Assembly (NCBI RefSeq): GCF_021165935.1
Contig: NZ_CP088953.1
Coordinates: 186,001 to 250,000, forward strand
Source: Microbulbifer elongatus
GTDB lineage: Bacteria; Pseudomonadota; Gammaproteobacteria; Pseudomonadales; Cellvibrionaceae
Direction: 5' to 3'
Length of the DNA stretch: 64,000 nt
Shown here: one piece after another, positions 1 to 9,070 of the stretch
How the letters are laid out: every line of letters starts with the position of its first letter
Numbering within the stretch: position 1 is the first letter of the stretch
Program-made: the position numbers and the translations under genes
The notes under the pieces: model-generated
The model's database searches: none
Seen by the model: the letters and a program-made list of their open reading frames with translations, nothing else
What the model was told of the DNA's origin: nothing

Positions 1-477
1 CAGCCCATCGATAGTGCCGTCCTGGAATTCCCGCGCTTTCAGCAGGCTGACATTCGCCTGCAAGAACAGACCGCTGTCGAGACTCCAGCGACGCTTCAGG
101 CGAATACCGTCGGCCAGCAATTGCAGGGCGTTCAGGTACACCGGCACCGCATCTTGCGGTGGGTTGAGCCCCTGCTCGTCCCGGTAGTAGAGATCTGCGG
201 TGGCCTGGTTGTATTTCAGCTGGTAATCGTAGCGGACGGTGTACGACACGCCCCAGTCTCCCAGCCACACACCGGTATCCAGGCGGTTCCGGGTCCAGGT
301 GTTCTCACCACCCCCCGGGGCCTGCTGCCACTTGCCAGTGAATTCGTTGATGGGCAGCGCTTCACTGACGGTGCGACTGTAAAAATCCAGAGAGACTTCC
401 GGACTGGGTAGTGCGACTGACTGTAGCGGCACATTCACCAGCCCCAGAAACAGAAAGGGCCACCAGCGGTGGCCCAA
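1..477 (-). CDS. Exported protein of unknown function, truncated by window edge
   Basis: The frame is open from the window edge to a TTG at 477 and reads as a short hydrophobic signal-like start (LGHRWWPFLFLGLVNVPLQS) followed by a hydrophilic region with alternating aromatic and polar residues (WTRNRLDTGVWLGDWGVSYT, YDYQLKYNQATADLYYRD). This looks like an exported, beta-rich protein. I do not recognise the family. The 3' end lies outside the window. It follows the large lipoprotein gene by about 25 nt on the same strand, so the two are probably co-transcribed. The start is uncertain: there is no ATG, GGGAG sits about 17 nt before the TTG, and an in-frame GTG lies further in. Codon use resembles the neighbours and reading sense is clear over about 158 codons. 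Confidence 0.55.
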   Translation of the reverse strand, partial: MGHRWWPFLFLGLVNVPLQSVALPSPEVSLDFYSRTVSEALPINEFTGKWQQAPGGGENTWTRNRLDTGVWLGDWGVSYTVRYDYQLKYNQATADLYYRDEQGLNPPQDAVPVYLNALQLLADGIRLKRRWSLDSGLFLQANVSLLKAREFQDGTIDGL

Positions 478-502
478 TCCTGTTCTGTAAAAGTCTCCCT
501 GC

Positions 503-3319
503 TCAGAGCAGAGTTTCAATGGCATTGTCGATCCAGGTGATCAGGTAAACATCATTTTCTTTGCTTAGGGTACCGTAAATGGTGCCGTCTTTGGTGATGT
601 AGCCGCGCAGGGATTCGCTTTCTTCGCTATCTGCAAACTCCACCACAAAATCCGTACCGGTTCCGTCGGTCAGGGTGACTTCGGAGAAGTCCTCACCGGT
701 GTAATCGATATTGATATTCAGCAGATCCGCACCCCACTCAAGCGTGAGACTTGCATCGGCCATTGCATAACCGGTGCGCTTCACCACCAGTTCGATATCC
801 ATTTCCGGCAGGTTGGCAGAAAGCTTGCCCGCGGCATTGGCTCGCAGAGTGGCCTTGACGTAACGGTTTTCGGCATCGACGTCATAGTCCGACTCATCCA
901 GATAAGAAGAGAGTGCACCACTGGCGGCAGTGCCGAATACCGATTGCGTCCAGTAGCCCTCATCCCACCAGTCTTGCGGGCCCGGGTTGTACCAGCCTTC
1001 GCCGGATACATAGGCTTCAACATCGGACAAAAGGTAGTCGTAGTCCGCGGTAAAGAGAACACGAATATCTTCAGGAATGCCTGCTTCTTCCGGCGGAATG
1101 CCACGGACACACTGCGCAGAGTCGTAGTCCCACCAACCGTAGTACGGGTCACTTTCACAATCGGCTGCGCTTGTCGCTGCGGGCTCGAGGATATTCACAC
1201 CCCAGATCGGGTAGAGGTCGCTGCTCGGGCAGTAGGCAACGCCTTCGGTTACACAGGAAACCTCCACATAGTGGTCGGTGTAATATTCATTTTCGTCCGC
1301 AAAGTACGAGTAGGTGACCGTCGCCCGGTTACCTTCCAGACCATGCACCAGGGTCAACGTATTGCTGGCTTCGTCGTAGGAGAAGCTTGTCAAGTCCTCG
1401 CGCGATGTGCCCTCGGCAACAAACGCGAAATCGGTAACGTTATCCACAGTCAGCGATACCGCCGCCTCGACCGAAGTCTGCTCACCCAGATCATTGAAGA
1501 CACCTTTCAATGCCACTTTCTCTGGCAGCAGGGAAAGGTGGTCATTTTCTGGTGACAACGCTTCCAGGGCTGTGGACTTGCGCACGCCCAGCTCGACGGT
1601 ACCGTCAAAGCGGTAGCTCGCATTGGCCAAGGTGGCATTCACGAGCAGAGCGATACTTTCGATATCAGGATCGGCCTCGCTTTCCTCACCGAAGCTCTCA
1701 CCCAGAACCAGTTTCAACTGGGAGTCTTCGCTGTTCGACAGCGCAAAGCTGGAGCCGGCAATGCTCGCCTCACCTTCAACAGCGAGAATATTTTCACCGG
1801 CCGCCAGGGACAGACCTCCCGGCTCCCCGGACAGCTCAGGAATGGTGATTGAGATATTCACCGCTACCTGGTCATCGGTGGTTGCCGCATCGCCATCCAG
1901 GTCGTAGACACCGTTGGTTACACTCCACACGTTTCCGGATTGGCTGAGATCGCCCGACGGGAAGTGTGCCATCGCATCCTCGCGATCGGCATAGTCGGTA
2001 TCGTGTGCATATTTGTCCCACAGGTAGCCGGCGGCTTCGTTCAAATTGTCGGCCGGTGCGTCCAGTGGGGGCTCAGCGCCAAGCTCTACCGCAGACAGCT
2101 GATTGACCAGTACATCACTGACTTCGCGGAAGGCGGTGAGTGCAAACTGGGTATTTTCGTCGAACAGGTCCTCGGTACCCTGCAACTTGGCAATAATGTT
2201 GTCCTGATTGTGCGTCTCAGACTCCTCGTCCAGCTCGGCCTCGATGGCTTCAATCGCTTCAAAGGAAACTTTGCGTGCGGTAGCGACGAGAGCCTTGGCA
2301 GCTGCAAGGTTAGTGGCTGTATCGCCGATGATTTCCGCCGGGTTGCAAGTGCCGTCCTCATCACAGTTTTTCGCGATGGCTTCATCCGCGTCACTCTGTG
2401 CAGCTTCCGCAGCGTCTGCCACCCCGCCCAGGGCCGTATTATTCGCACTGGTTGCGGTAGCCACGGAATCAATCTGCGCGACAACACTTTCCAACACCTC
2501 AGAATCCAATGTGTTGGAAGCGAAACCGGCACTCAGGCTGGCCAGCTGTGCGGCGACATCACCGTCTGCAGCCCCTTCTACGGCGGCATTCAGCAGGGCA
2601 AAGCGCAGCACCTGCTCGTTCGCATCGGTTGCACTGGTCAGATCCACCGGTGCGATGGTGGACGGGTTGGCATCCAGGCCTAGGGCGTCTTTTACAAACG
2701 CGTTGGCGCCGGCAATGGAAGACTGGGTCAACGCAGCGCCGGCCTTGTCCGCCACCAGAGTCGTCAGCGCAGTAATGCTGGATGACACTGCCGTTGCGGT
2801 TTCATCGACGAACACCACAGAGCGCAGTTCATAATCCAGCGCGTATTTTTCGCCAAAGCTGATCTTGCCATCACTGTTGCTGTCTTCGTCGGTGTCCCCC
2901 GCAATACGGCACTCGGCGGCATCACAGGTCACCATGGCGACACTGTCATCCGGGTTTTTCAGTACCAGTTTTACCGCACCGGTGTAGCGCTCAAGATCAA
3001 TCGAGTAACTGCCGTCTGCTGCGGTTGTGGCGGAACCCAGCAGGGTGTCATCTGCACTGTAAGCCTCGACCAGCGCACCGGCAATAATACCTTTTGCTGC
3101 GGTACCACCGACCGGGATAGCACTGCCAGTACCACCACCGCTGGAACCGGAGCTGGAGCTGGATCCGGAACTGGATCCGGAGCTGGAGCTACTGCCGCCG
3201 GAGCTCGAACTACTTGAGCTGGAACTGGAGCTACTGGAGCCGCCATTGTCCGAACCACCACCGCCGCCACAGGCGGTCAATGCAGTGACCGCGATCGCCA
3301 ATGCAAGTTGCTTATACAT
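503..3319 (-). CDS. Large serine-linker lipoprotein of unknown function
   Basis: This 938-residue protein starts with a type II signal peptide; the lipobox LTACG puts the lipidated cysteine at about residue 17. A glycine run and a long serine/glycine linker follow (about residues 18-65), a linker style typical of Cellvibrio, Saccharophagus and Microbulbifer surface proteins. Residues about 70-150 (AKGIIAGALVEAYSADDTLL, ADGSYSIDLERYTG) resemble a carboxypeptidase-regulatory or transthyretin-like beta fold. An acidic stretch, DTDEDSNSDGKISFGE, looks like a calcium-binding or dockerin-like loop. The rest is alanine-rich helix, then acidic beta-rich sequence with several cysteines. I see no catalytic motif. 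It is probably an outer-membrane-anchored surface protein. The start ATG has a GGGGAA ribosome site just upstream. Nothing in the context gives a substrate. Confidence 0.8.
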   Translation of the reverse strand: MYKQLALAIAVTALTACGGGGGSDNGGSSSSSSSSSSSSSGGSSSSSGSSSGSSSSSGSSGGGTGSAIPVGGTAAKGIIAGALVEAYSADDTLLGSATTAADGSYSIDLERYTGAVKLVLKNPDDSVAMVTCDAAECRIAGDTDEDSNSDGKISFGEKYALDYELRSVVFVDETATAVSSSITALTTLVADKAGAALTQSSIAGANAFVKDALGLDANPSTIAPVDLTSATDANEQVLRFALLNAAVEGAADGDVAAQLASLSAGFASNTLDSEVLESVVAQIDSVATATSANNTALGGVADAAEAAQSDADEAIAKNCDEDGTCNPAEIIGDTATNLAAAKALVATARKVSFEAIEAIEAELDEESETHNQDNIIAKLQGTEDLFDENTQFALTAFREVSDVLVNQLSAVELGAEPPLDAPADNLNEAAGYLWDKYAHDTDYADREDAMAHFPSGDLSQSGNVWSVTNGVYDLDGDAATTDDQVAVNISITIPELSGEPGGLSLAAGENILAVEGEASIAGSSFALSNSEDSQLKLVLGESFGEESEADPDIESIALLVNATLANASYRFDGTVELGVRKSTALEALSPENDHLSLLPEKVALKGVFNDLGEQTSVEAAVSLTVDNVTDFAFVAEGTSREDLTSFSYDEASNTLTLVHGLEGNRATVTYSYFADENEYYTDHYVEVSCVTEGVAYCPSSDLYPIWGVNILEPAATSAADCESDPYYGWWDYDSAQCVRGIPPEEAGIPEDIRVLFTADYDYLLSDVEAYVSGEGWYNPGPQDWWDEGYWTQSVFGTAASGALSSYLDESDYDVDAENRYVKATLRANAAGKLSANLPEMDIELVVKRTGYAMADASLTLEWGADLLNINIDYTGEDFSEVTLTDGTGTDFVVEFADSEESESLRGYITKDGTIYGTLSKENDVYLITWIDNAIETLL

Positions 3320-3734
3320 TTTTTCCCCTTACTCCCGGAGGAGCGCTTCCGTGTCGAAAAACCGTGTAAGTATCTGGGACACGCCCGTTTCGGGTTCAAG
3401 GCGTATCCGTCGATGTCCAGAGCTGCCCCCAAGCAGCCCAAAAAGCGTGACGTATTTCTCAATTCGCCACAGGGTGAGAATGATGCCGGGGGAAGTTTGG
3501 CGCCTCAATAGCCCCTTTTGATCAATTTTCTGGCCACTAGCGCCCACCCTTTGACCAACATGGTGGCAATACCGCCATATGTGACACGCAATGAGTAGAA
3601 AGGGCTAAGCGGAACTCGCTTCGCAGTAGGCGAAATACCCCCCCTGTGTCATCATCCGCGCGCCCAAAAAAACGGCGTACCGATGCAGCGAGAATCTGTT
3701 TCAGGGAAGCCAGACAATGAAAGGAGTACACAGA
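3320..3734. other. Intergenic region between divergent genes, no gene seen
   Basis: This 415-bp gap separates the divergent lipoprotein and RidA genes and must hold both promoters. Short open frames on both strands have no ribosome site and no recognisable sequence. I see no strong hairpin and no convincing sigma-70 pair. Confidence 0.5.
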
Positions 3735-4112
3735 ATGAGCAGAAAGCTGATTTCCAGCGGATCGGAGTTTGAACGCAAGATTGGTTACTCGCGCGCGGTG
3801 GTGGACGGCGACTACGTGTTTGTTTCCGGTACTACCGGTTTCAATTACGCCACCAATAGCATCAGCGACGATGTCGCCGAACAGGCGGACCAATGCTTCG
3901 TGAATATTGCACAGGCACTGGAGGAGGCCGGCAGCAGTATCGCGCGTATTGTGCGGGTAACCTATATCCTGCCAAACCGGGATGACTTCCAGCCTTGCTG
4001 GCCGGTACTGCAGAAATGGCTGGGAGAGGTGCGTCCTGCAGCCACGGTATTTGAGGCGCGCCTGCTGGACGACGCGATGAAAATTGAAGTGCAGGTGACT
4101 GCACGGATTTGA
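3735..4112 (+). CDS. RidA/YjgF-family protein
   Basis: This 125-residue product matches the RidA (YjgF/YER057c/UK114) family in length and pattern: YSRAVVDGDYVFVSGTTGF near the N-terminus, a central DQCFVNIAQALEEAGSS helix and the C-terminal RPAATVFEARLLDDAMKIEVQV. Canonical RidA proteins are trimeric cytosolic deaminases that hydrolyse reactive enamine/imine intermediates; the key arginine is in the RPAAT segment. Many sub-families are not true RidA, so the substrate is uncertain. I chose the ATG at 3735 because AAGGAG lies 8 nt upstream; an ATG at 3717 lacks a site. A strong hairpin follows the stop. It appears to be a single-gene unit. Confidence 0.88.
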   Translation: MSRKLISSGSEFERKIGYSRAVVDGDYVFVSGTTGFNYATNSISDDVAEQADQCFVNIAQALEEAGSSIARIVRVTYILPNRDDFQPCWPVLQKWLGEVRPAATVFEARLLDDAMKIEVQVTARI

Positions 4113-4122
4113 CCGGTGTTAT

Positions 4123-4165
4123 ACGCCACGGAAGAATCCCTGAATCTTCCGTGGCTGGCGTTTAT
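4123..4165 (+). terminator. Rho-independent terminator after the RidA gene
   Basis: ACGCCACGGAAGA (4123-4135) pairs with TCTTCCGTGG and then GGCGT, followed by TTTATTGTT on the plus strand. The distal side overlaps the stop codon of the convergent transglycosylase gene, so the hairpin may also insulate that gene. Confidence 0.7.
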
Positions 4166-6402
4166 TGTTGCAACTCTGATGCGCGCTCGTTTTTCGCCAC
4201 CGACAGGTAACCAAAATAGCGGTCGCGAATCTGCCGCACATAGTTCACCGGTTCACGCCCCCGCACATAACCAAAGCGGGCCTTTCGGTAATGCTCTGGC
4301 TGCGATAGCAGCAGCATGGCGTCTTCCACATTACCGAACCAGCGATTCGGATCTTTGCCCAGTCTTTCTGCGAGTACTCGCGCATCCCGCACATGTCCGT
4401 GGCCCGCATTGTATGCGGCGAGGGTGAAATAGATCTTCTGATCAAACGGCAGGTCCCGGGGAAAACGCTCCTCCAGCCAGCCGAGATAAGAGATACCGGC
4501 GCGAATGCCGTTTTCCGGCTGATAGAGATCCGTAATACCCAGTTGTTGACCGGTACGCGGCATCACCTGCATCAGCCCGCGGGCTCCGGCAAAGGACCGC
4601 GCCTTCGGGTTGAAACGGCTCTCCTGATACATCTGCGAAACCACCATACGCCAGTCGCGATCCGCGGGCACCGCATGCTTGCGCACCAGCGGATCGTAGG
4701 GAGACAGTTCGGAGGTATCGCGCAGTCGCTCCCGATGCTTTCCGCGGATGCGCTTTTCTTCGCGGAAATATTTGTTGTAGGTGACATTGAAAAACAGGCC
4801 GCGGTAGTACTGGTTCAGGAAACCGTTCAACTGCTCCAGCAATTGCGGTTGATCGCCACGCACGGCCCAGGCGATATCCTGCTCGCCGGAGAGGTTACCC
4901 ACCACCATGAAATCATCGCGGTAAGTCTGCTCAATCTGCACCAGGTGAGAATCTGCCACGGTGTAGTCGTAGCGCCCTTCCGCCACGGCATTGATCAGTT
5001 GCTCGGTAGTGGCACCTTGCACCGTGAGAATCTCCACTGCACTTTGCTCTGGAAGTGTCCCCTGCAACAGCTGCAAGCTGGAGTAATAACTGCTCAGTGG
5101 ATTCACCGCAACCGATTGTCCCTGTAAGCGGTCTGCCACAGGGACGGCCATGTCCAGCTCATCAGTATTATCTACTGCCGCTATCAGCTGCTCGGTGACC
5201 TGCATATACGGACGGGTAAATACCAGTCCCTGCTGCTTGCGCGCCTCGGTAACGGTCAGTGACGCGGCGATGACATCCCCCATCCCTGCAGCCAGAGCCT
5301 CAGCCAGATCTACCTCGGGGCCAGGCACCACCATACTGAGACGCAGGTCATTGTCTTTAGCAAATCGCTTCAGCAGATCGTAATCAAATCCCATCAGCTC
5401 TCCGCGCCACATAAAGTAGGAAGCGGGGTGATTGCGGGTCAGCACACGCAGGGTTCGGGTCTGTTTTATCTGTTGCCAGTCGCGCAGGGCACTGGCGCGA
5501 CGCTGCGCCGCCACCAGGTGTTCTTCGGTAAAATATTCATTCAGTGCCTGCTCCAGTTGCTGGCTAACGCGACGTACAGCCCAGGCAATGGCACGGCGGC
5601 TGTCCCGCAGATTTTCCGCCTGCAGTGACGGGTAGTCCGCAAGCACCACCTCCGCCAGGTTACTGTCGATTACCGTTGCCTCGAACTGGCCCTCGGCTAC
5701 GCCACTCAGCAGCTCGTCCTGGGTAACCGGTCCATCCAGGAGGTGTGGTGTCAGCACGCGCTCCTCGCTGGACTGCTGCGCCAGGGTATCCACAAAGGCA
5801 CTGCCATTGCGCAATGCGACTTCCACCTGGCCATTCTGCAGGGGGCGATCGCGGCGGGTTATCAACTGTTCCTGAACGTATTCCAGAGGCCGGGTGAACG
5901 CGACCTGTTTTGCGCGCTGCGGTGTGCGGGAAAAACTGACGGCAATCAGATCACCGCGCCCATCGATCAGCGCGGGAATCAATTGCGCAAAGTCTTCCAC
6001 ATAAATCCACTGCGGCTCCAGGCCGCGCTGGTGGGCAAATTTTTCCGCAAGTGCACGCCACTCGCCCGTGGGTAGGCCATCCCGGGGCAGCGCTTCCTCT
6101 TCCAGCCCCAGGGGGGCCAGCAGCCGCAGGGTGCCGCGTGCGGCGATCGCGTCGAGGTCACCGCGTTCGACGTAATTCTCAAATGCCGGGGGCAGTGGCT
6201 CTTCTTCGACGACATCCACCGGAGCGGGCGTGTTCTCCTCAGTGGAACCTCTAGCCTTCGAGCTCTGTGACTGACCAGGCAGGTCACGATCCCCGCCGCA
6301 GCCCGTGAACACCAGCAGGACCAGCAGGCTGCAGATCCAGCGTATCACCCTCGCCCTCGCCCTCAAAATGTGTCGACGTCCCCTATCCGGCTTGATGGCC
6401 AT
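4162..6402 (-). CDS. MltF-like lytic transglycosylase lipoprotein with two solute-binding domains
   Basis: This 746-residue protein has an N-terminal lipoprotein signal (LLVLLVFTGCG). Two tandem bacterial solute-binding family 3 (SBP_bac_3) domains follow; each opens with a strand such as AARGTLRLLAPLGLEEEALP or QTRTLRVLTRNHPASYFM and repeats the pattern of ligand-site loops. The C-terminal domain is an SLT lysozyme-like transglycosylase with catalytic Glu594 in YQESRFNPKA, then GLMQVMP and LAAYNAGHGH. E. coli MltF has only one binding domain, so the duplication is notable. The role is cleavage of peptidoglycan glycan strands at the outer membrane, perhaps regulated by a ligand in the binding domains. 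I placed the start at the ATG preceded by GAGGTG at 8 nt; an upstream ATG at 6438 has no site. A paralog lies at 16688-18889. Confidence 0.88.
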   Translation of the reverse strand: MAIKPDRGRRHILRARARVIRWICSLLVLLVFTGCGGDRDLPGQSQSSKARGSTEENTPAPVDVVEEEPLPPAFENYVERGDLDAIAARGTLRLLAPLGLEEEALPRDGLPTGEWRALAEKFAHQRGLEPQWIYVEDFAQLIPALIDGRGDLIAVSFSRTPQRAKQVAFTRPLEYVQEQLITRRDRPLQNGQVEVALRNGSAFVDTLAQQSSEERVLTPHLLDGPVTQDELLSGVAEGQFEATVIDSNLAEVVLADYPSLQAENLRDSRRAIAWAVRRVSQQLEQALNEYFTEEHLVAAQRRASALRDWQQIKQTRTLRVLTRNHPASYFMWRGELMGFDYDLLKRFAKDNDLRLSMVVPGPEVDLAEALAAGMGDVIAASLTVTEARKQQGLVFTRPYMQVTEQLIAAVDNTDELDMAVPVADRLQGQSVAVNPLSSYYSSLQLLQGTLPEQSAVEILTVQGATTEQLINAVAEGRYDYTVADSHLVQIEQTYRDDFMVVGNLSGEQDIAWAVRGDQPQLLEQLNGFLNQYYRGLFFNVTYNKYFREEKRIRGKHRERLRDTSELSPYDPLVRKHAVPADRDWRMVVSQMYQESRFNPKARSFAGARGLMQVMPRTGQQLGITDLYQPENGIRAGISYLGWLEERFPRDLPFDQKIYFTLAAYNAGHGHVRDARVLAERLGKDPNRWFGNVEDAMLLLSQPEHYRKARFGYVRGREPVNYVRQIRDRYFGYLSVAKNERASELQQ

Positions 6403-6456
6403 TTCCTGTACACCTCTACGTTGTGGTCCGCAATGCATCTGCGTAAGCAGAATAAA

Positions 6457-6477
6457 TGTCTCACAAACTGTGACACA
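6457..6477. promoter_or_regulatory. Candidate operator palindrome between divergent genes
   Basis: TGTCTCAC-AAACT-GTGACACA is an 8-bp inverted repeat with one mismatch and a 5-bp spacer. It lies in the 215-bp gap between the divergent transglycosylase and serine hydrolase genes, so it could control either. The binding protein is unknown. Confidence 0.4.
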
Positions 6478-6617
6478 TTTCGATTCAGGTCAATTTATGA
6501 CCACCCCGAACGCCACTGGTCCTATCTGCAGCCATCAGGTGGCGCTATTGCCGGAACCGGGTTTGCGAGAACCTGAATGGGACCATTCAACCTGCAAACC
6601 CCATATGCGATAAAACC

Positions 6618-8846
6618 ATGAAAATAATGCGACATCTCACTATCGCCGCACTGCTCAGCGCCTGCGCGGCACCGGGCCTGAGTGCGGCAACGCTCCTGGA
6701 CGAAGACTTTCAGGATGGCAATATCGCCGGCTGGAGTACGACCGGCACCGTGTACAGCAATGCCTACTACGGGAACTATTCTATCGGTCTGCGCGGCGGC
6801 ACTGCCAGTGCGACCTATACCCTGTCCACCTCCGGTTATGTCAACGTCAACATATCACTGGATATCTCGGCGCACTCCCTGGAATATGGCGAGAGCTGCA
6901 TCGCGGAAGTGTCCAACAATGGCGGCAGCTCCTGGGTAAATGCGACCACCCTGTCCAATGGGCAGGACAACAGTGCCCTGTACTCCGTAAGCAGCGTCGC
7001 CATCGACGCGGACAACAAGGCGCAGTTGATGATCCGCTATCGCAATGGCGGCAACGACTATTACGACTATTGCTACGGCGATAACGTTCTCGTCACTGGC
7101 GAGGTGGATAGCGGCGGAGGCAGCAGCAGTGGCGGAAGTAACGACGATTATTACGATGAGCTGAGCGGGTCCGGCAACGTATCCCGCAGCCTGCTGAACT
7201 ACAACACGCTGATGAACGGCAGCGATCCAGGCAGCCGCGTCAACCTGTCCGCGTACGCGCTGCCGCAAAACGCGGCACACCCCCAGAATGCCTTTGCCGG
7301 GACCCTGACGTTGACGGGCGAAGCCACCGGCGGCAGCTTCTCCGAGGTCAAGGACACTTATAACTACACCGGTAGCGGCGACAATACCCGCAAGCATCTG
7401 CCGGAGTTTTCGTTTCAGTTTATTCAGACTGGCAGTCATATTTTTCCGCTGCAACGGGGCTCCATCCCCAGTGCGCATCCCAACTGGGAATATGTCCTGA
7501 CGCCCGGCCGCGTCTGGCAGGAGAACAGCGATAACGGTTACAGCCGCGCCGCCATTCCCTTTGCCCTGCAGCAGCGCAATGCCAACTGTATGCACAACGG
7601 CGTCATGACGTTCCTGTTCAAAGAGGATGGCTCGACGTCCAAGGTGGCGTATCAGATCAGCAGTGAAACCTGCCTTTACTTCAAGGCTGACTGGTGGGGA
7701 CTGCTCAGTGCCAGCTACACTCCGGAAACCATTGCCAACCAGAGCCAGCTGATTCAGGACTACCAGGCAGAGATCGCCGACCGCATGCCGACCAAGCCGC
7801 TGTCGGCGTTGAGCACGGACTATCCGGGTACCGATCCTTCCGCATTTGAAGCGCCGAACAGTACCGATGCCAGCCATGTGTCCACCGCCGGCTTTATTTA
7901 TGGGGGCGTGCACTACCGCGGTGACTGCGTCACCCGCTACGGCAACTACCCCTACTGCGACTCCATGGTGGTACCGTCTTACTCTTCCGCCAAATCGTTT
8001 TTTGCAGGCGTGGCCATGATGCGCCTGGAAAAGCTTTACCCCGGGGTACGCAACACCGCGGTGGCAAGTCACGTTCCCGCCTGTAACAGCAACGGCAACT
8101 GGTCCGACGTGACGCTGGACAACCTGCTGGATATGGCAACAGGAAATTATGGCAACGTGACTTACATGGAGGACGAAGGCGCATCCCACACCGACAACCT
8201 GTTCCTGACCGACAGCCACAGCAGCAAGATCAGTTACAGTTGTTCACAGTACACCCGTAAGGCAACGCCAGGCAGCCAGTGGGTGTACCACACCTCGGAT
8301 ACGTATATCGCTGGCACGCATATGAATGACTACCTGCAGGACCAACAGGGCAGCAGCGCAGACATTTTTGATGACGCCATCGTTGCCGATCTGTGGGAAC
8401 CGATTGGGGTGAGCCCCACCGGCCAGTACACCCGCCGCACTTACGATTCGGTTGCACAACCTTTTGCCGGCTGGGGCCTGATGTGGCTGCCGGACGATGT
8501 GGCAAAAATCGCAAGCTTTGTCGGCATTGACGACGGCGAGATCAACGGCCAGCCGATGCTCGACAGCAACCAGCTCGGTGCCGCTCTACAGCGCAACAGC
8601 AGCGATACAGGCACGGTACCGCTCGCCGACTATCGCTATAACAACGGTTTCTGGGCGCACAACGTATCCGGCAACCTGAGCGGCTGCAGTGGCGATCAGT
8701 GGATTCCGTTCCTGTCCGGCTACGGTGGCATTACCGTGGTACTGCTGCCCAACGACAGCGTGTACTACTACTTCAGCGACAACGACACTTACTACTGGCT
8801 GGAAGCCGTACAAGAGGCGCACCAGATCCAGAGCGCCTGTCAGTAA
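6618..8846 (+). CDS. Secreted serine hydrolase of penicillin-binding/beta-lactamase type, copy 1
   Basis: The 742-residue product has a signal peptide ending near LSA-AT (residue 23). A beta-sandwich-like domain follows (about 24-160; EDFQDGNIAGWSTTGTVYSN), then a Gly/Ser linker (VDSGGGSSSGGS) and a long catalytic region. In that region I see Ser456-Ser-Ala-Lys459 (SYSSAKSFFAG), which fits an SxxK nucleophile motif. YHTSDTYIAG (Tyr557) sits where Y-x-N/S is expected, and GYGGI near the C-terminus is where KTG-type motifs sit. The family assignment rests on this motif order and spacing and is inference. Cys-containing segments such as NANCMHNGVM suggest disulfides and export. It is a paralog of the next gene, which adds one domain. 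A terminator follows immediately. No clear ribosome site precedes either candidate start (6618 or 6627). The substrate is unknown. Confidence 0.72.
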   Translation: MKIMRHLTIAALLSACAAPGLSAATLLDEDFQDGNIAGWSTTGTVYSNAYYGNYSIGLRGGTASATYTLSTSGYVNVNISLDISAHSLEYGESCIAEVSNNGGSSWVNATTLSNGQDNSALYSVSSVAIDADNKAQLMIRYRNGGNDYYDYCYGDNVLVTGEVDSGGGSSSGGSNDDYYDELSGSGNVSRSLLNYNTLMNGSDPGSRVNLSAYALPQNAAHPQNAFAGTLTLTGEATGGSFSEVKDTYNYTGSGDNTRKHLPEFSFQFIQTGSHIFPLQRGSIPSAHPNWEYVLTPGRVWQENSDNGYSRAAIPFALQQRNANCMHNGVMTFLFKEDGSTSKVAYQISSETCLYFKADWWGLLSASYTPETIANQSQLIQDYQAEIADRMPTKPLSALSTDYPGTDPSAFEAPNSTDASHVSTAGFIYGGVHYRGDCVTRYGNYPYCDSMVVPSYSSAKSFFAGVAMMRLEKLYPGVRNTAVASHVPACNSNGNWSDVTLDNLLDMATGNYGNVTYMEDEGASHTDNLFLTDSHSSKISYSCSQYTRKATPGSQWVYHTSDTYIAGTHMNDYLQDQQGSSADIFDDAIVADLWEPIGVSPTGQYTRRTYDSVAQPFAGWGLMWLPDDVAKIASFVGIDDGEINGQPMLDSNQLGAALQRNSSDTGTVPLADYRYNNGFWAHNVSGNLSGCSGDQWIPFLSGYGGITVVLLPNDSVYYYFSDNDTYYWLEAVQEAHQIQSACQ

Positions 8847-8874
8847 CTGTTTGACTCCTGCGCAATCGCGCTTC

Positions 8875-8904
8875 GGCGGACCCGGTAACGGGTCCGCCTT
8901 TTTT
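8875..8904 (+). terminator. Rho-independent terminator
   Basis: A perfect 10-bp GC-rich stem (GGCGGACCCG with CGGGTCCGCC) and a GTAA loop are followed by six T residues, 28 bp after the stop of the first serine hydrolase gene. The tandem paralogs are therefore probably separate transcription units. Confidence 0.93.
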
Positions 8905-9070
8905 GTGCCCGAAAATAACGCCGCGACATTTCGCCACTGGCACTACGCGCACGAGTTAGCTGGCCCTACCTATTTTCCCAGTGAAAGCCCATGTTATATC
9001 CACGCCACTGCACGTGCCGAATGCGCGCGCAGCGGCAGTCCCAGCTCATAAAAATAACCAAGGTGCAAAT

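Noticed and set aside
3537..3893. 118-codon minus-strand frame upstream of RidA
   Set aside because: It overlaps the RidA gene and has neither a ribosome site nor known sequence.
4162..6402. Interpretation as an ordinary amino-acid-binding sensor
   Set aside because: The C-terminal third carries the full lytic transglycosylase motifs.
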